NCBI RefSeq assembly: GCF_013373865.1
Contig: NC_050473.1
Coordinates: 18,391,597 to 18,455,596 of the forward strand
From: Monomorium pharaonis
Lineage: Eukaryota > Arthropoda > Insecta > Hymenoptera > Formicidae
DNA: 64,000 bases
Direction: 5' to 3'
Positions 60,971-64,000 of this stretch are shown here, one piece after another. The first letter of the stretch is position 1. Each line of letters begins with the position of its first letter. Under the pieces are notes generated by a model that searched no databases, had not been told where the DNA came from, and saw only the letters and a list, made by a program, of their open reading frames with translations. The translations under genes were made by a program, and so were the position numbers.

Positions 60971-62440
60971 AATATATATATATAAAGGTATGATTTTACA
61001 TGTTGAAATAAGCAATTGGAGTGACAGACTTGTCGCTTCTATTTCGACGATTGAAATTTTGCAGTTTGAATAGTTGCTTATTGTTTCTTGCTTTATTTTA
61101 TGTGCAACAGCTGTCGTTGAAATAATTCTAACAAAAGTCATTACGTGATCCTTTTTGTCCCTCAAACGGCTAGTACGAGCGGCTCGTAAAATTGTACTTT
61201 TTGGAAAAAAATTGAATTCCAGTCAAAGGTACAACGTCCATGATGTCCTTTGATCAATATATTAAAAAAAGTGTATAAAAAGAAGTTAAAATAAAGCCAT
61301 ATTCTTTTATATCTATACTTTTAACGTTTCTTTATTGTACAATATGAAGTTTAAATAAAATATATAATAAGCTCAAATAGCTACACACATATATAATATA
61401 AGAACACAGGAATAAAAATAAAATTTCTTTGTAACATTTTTTTTCAAAATTTTATCTTGACCTTTACATTTACTTTGCCTTTTATTACTTTATCCAGGAT
61501 ACAATATCTGTTATTAGCGAATGGTACAACATTCTCATTTTCTCTTTGTTGTTAATTTTATAAATTGTAAGTTAATTATAATATTCACAGTGTTGAATTT
61601 TAAAACAATTCTTCTATATAACTTACCAACACAGACAAATCAGGTATAAGATAAAATATGTATATGCAACATTTTGTTTCACATTAAAAAGATGTAGGTT
61701 GAAAGCACTTTTCAAACTGCAAATTATATATTTTTACCAGTATTTAATAATTCACGGCATAATATAGTCGAAGGTAGAATGTGCTAAAGAAATGTAATCT
61801 CTTTTCTTCTTTATAATTTAGAAAAAAACGTACATTATTTCAACTTTTAATAAAAAAAAAGATGATATTTTAATCTTCCTAATCTCCAAAGTTGTCGAAC
61901 TTTTGTAAATCTCGCAAATAAAAAATCTGTGCTACAGTTTGCTTGCGCCGCGGCACGAAGAAGTTAACTTCGTACGTGTTTACCGCTGTAGATTGGCACA
62001 TTTTTCGATGCCGCGCCCGACCGAGGCTTTTTCTACTTCATTGTGCGGGTCTACCGCCGGCTGAGCTCGCGCGATGGAATTGGCCGCTGCAAGTACAGCG
62101 GGTTTCTCGTACGGCGCTGTAAATTTCTCAGCATCACCGAGGGGAATCCTTTCGCTCGCGCGGGTCGTATAACTCTTTAATGCTCTCCAACGAGCCGTGC
62201 TCTCGCTGCCTTGCCCATCTAGAGCGCATCCGTCGTTCCGCTCCAGAAGGGCCGCGCTTTGTGTCTTGTCGTTTCGCAAAAGAGAATGGCATCCCTTTGG
62301 ACCGGTCCTTCCCGACTGTGTTGCCGAGGGGTTGCCTTGTTATGAACACGCTATTTTAGCAGCTGCATATTGCGGTAACGCAAATTTCGTGACTGGGCAA
62401 TTACGGTTGTATCAGGGTCGCCTGAATATTAAACCTTGTG

Positions 62441-62471
<31 letters not shown>

Positions 62472-62684
62472 GCGTCTGCAGTTGTAAAAATTCGTATTTC
62501 CATATGTAGGACTCGGGCAGGAATGCAGAAGGCATAAAAGAAAAGCTGCATACATTTTCAATGGCAACGTTTCGTTACAATTTATTGATTTATAAATTTT
62601 CAATAATGTTACAATATTTTAAATTAGTACAGAGGAGATAATTTTTTAGGCATTAGTAAAGAGTAGATAAACTGCATACCGAGA
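60971..62684. other. Patj intron, AT-rich then a CpG-rich patch
   Basis: 61200-61920 is AT-rich with no feature. 61930-62360 is CpG-rich. A CA microsatellite lies at 62441-62468. No exon was recognised. Confidence 0.4.
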
Positions 62685-62905
62685 GGAAAAAAATAGTTGC
62701 AGCAACCATAATATCACTGTAATTTATAGTTATTTTTAGAATCGTGTTTTTATAGTTATTCAATAATATAAATTATAATTTGTTTAAACGATATTAGAGT
62801 TCTCATAATCATACTATTGTACTATAAAACAATCACTATAAGCATATGGTTATTATTACCAATAGTAATAATTACTATAAGAATATGATGTGCCTTACTA
62901 TATAT
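62685..62905. mobile_element. Uninterrupted copy of the element found split at 42.8-43.3 kb
   Basis: It contains AACCATAATATCACTGTAA, ATTTATAGTTATTTTT, TTCAATAATATAAATTATAA, GTTTAAACGATATTAG, CATAATCATACTATTG, ATAAGCATATGGTTATT and ACCAATAGTAATA in the same order as the outer parts of 42755-43290. At the point of the nested insertion the two flanks are joined here. Confidence 0.55.
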
Positions 62906-63468
62906 ATAATGATTTTACTATACAATTATAGTTGCAAGTATCGCACATTTCTTTATCAATCCACGTAACATTTACAGTTTCTTTCGTTATACCGTCGCGA
63001 AAATATATAAGTTCTGATGTTCTCGATTGCTGATGATTACAGTAAGTTTCGTCGCTGATAACATCATCCGATACGAGCGCGTCGCGAAGGTGCACGTCAG
63101 CGTATGACGTCGGTGGGGGACTGTTCTGATATCGGAAATCGAGTTGGCGTATCGTAACGTGCCGAGCGTTGATTTCCGCCGTTCGGGCGCTCGCGCGGCG
63201 TTAGGCCGGCAAAAAAAAGCGAGACCTCATCATCGGGAATCGTTCGCGACCGACGGGGGCTCTCGTTCTCCCGGATACTTTTGCCAGTCTCCACGCGCGC
63301 CCTGATATTTACACAATCGAGTTTCTTCTTGCGGGTCGGTTGTAACGGCACAACACACGCGCGTCCTTCTTCCTTTTGCCTTGTTGTCCAACCTCGGCGA
63401 CTCCACGAGTCGCGGAAAGAGAGGCAGGACAAGAGCGAGGGTGTAAGAGCCAGGGATGAGAGTGGAAT

Positions 63469-63499
<31 letters not shown>

Positions 63500-64000
63500 T
63501 TCGTTATTGATTCGAACTCGACACAGCTTGGGTACAGTCGTAGCAGACCGTCGTCGTCGTCGTCGTCGTCGTTCTCGTCGACATTGCTGTCGTGAATGTG
63601 TATCGCCCGGTACTTAGAGGCCGTTGGCAGGCACAGGCTCACGCAAAAGCGTCCAGTGCAGCTGGAGTAGATCGTGACGGGGGCCGATGACGGGGACGGA
63701 ATGACCCCGATACGCTATCGACGTGTAATCTCGAGAAACGCGAGCGAGCCGCGCACTCATGCTGGGGGATATACGCCTCCTCGTGATCATTAAGAATGCA
63801 GGGTGGATTTGATGGGCCACGCGGGAGGACGAATCGCCGGACGCGTATCGTTCGATTGCTCAATTGAGAAGAGTGCTTGATGGACAAAAAACAAAGAGAG
63901 AGGAAAAGAAATGGAAGAGGCAACGCGGATTTACGATGTAAAATTTTCCGTAAGAGAAGTCTAACGTTCTCTCTCTCTCTCTCTCTTTCGGTTTTCTGTA
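62906..64000. other. CpG-rich end of window, still without an exon
   Basis: From about 63050 the DNA is CpG-rich, with a CRE-like TGACGTCG at 63105-63112, a GA tract at 63470-63490 and a CGT array at 63549-63571. A 181-residue minus-strand ORF (63642-63097) is Asp- and Ser/Leu-rich because it reads through these repeats; it is not a credible gene. A promoter function is possible but unproven. Confidence 0.4.

Noticed and set aside
63097..63642. 181-residue minus-strand ORF with a poly-Asp stretch
   Set aside because: The Asp run and the Ser/Leu run are translations of CGT and GA microsatellites. The rest resembles no protein.

Overview
The window is eukaryotic nuclear DNA from an insect. It has GT-AG introns, short exons, AT-rich spacers and scattered CpG-rich stretches. 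The recognisable genes (a nompA-type mechanosensory ZP protein and the polarity scaffold Patj) are animal genes in their arthropod form. A hymenopteran, most probably an ant, fits the mixture of very AT-rich DNA and CpG-rich islands and the small inverted-repeat elements. That species guess is inference.

Layout. 1-2470 is AT-rich with no gene. 2555-4205 (+) is a three-exon gene for a 322-residue Myb/SANT-like DNA-binding protein with a C-terminal coiled coil. Tail to tail with it lies the main gene of the window. It runs on the minus strand from 19273 down to 5326 in 19 coding exons. Every splice junction I placed keeps the frame: exon lengths sum to 4137 nt, or 1378 codons plus stop. It encodes a signal peptide, five PAN/apple modules, a disordered Asp-Arg-Tyr-Pro repeat region between PAN4 and PAN5, a ZP domain, a furin-like site, one membrane segment and a cytoplasmic tail. 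That is the architecture of NompA, the extracellular protein that ties mechanosensory dendrites to cuticle.

19332-27480 is intergenic. It holds copies of an AT-rich inverted-repeat element and a GC-rich island at about 24.4-25.3 kb. Patj begins head to head with nompA, with a promoter-like region near 27.5 kb, an untranslated exon, and coding exons at 28037-28052, 28171-28556, 28638-28763 and 29098-29213. These encode the L27 domain and the first half of PDZ1.

From 29214 to the end of the window I find no further exon. PDZ1 is cut after its first half, so the simplest reading is one intron of at least 34.8 kb. It alternates between AT-rich DNA carrying small palindromic elements and CpG-rich, GA- or GC-rich blocks that could be regulatory or alternative promoters.

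No rRNA, tRNA, CRISPR array, viral gene or intact transposase was seen. The most notable observations are the DRYP repeat region of the NompA-like protein, the very long intron splitting Patj PDZ1, a nested insertion of one inverted-repeat element in another with a second copy showing the empty site, and upstream ORFs preceding both main genes.
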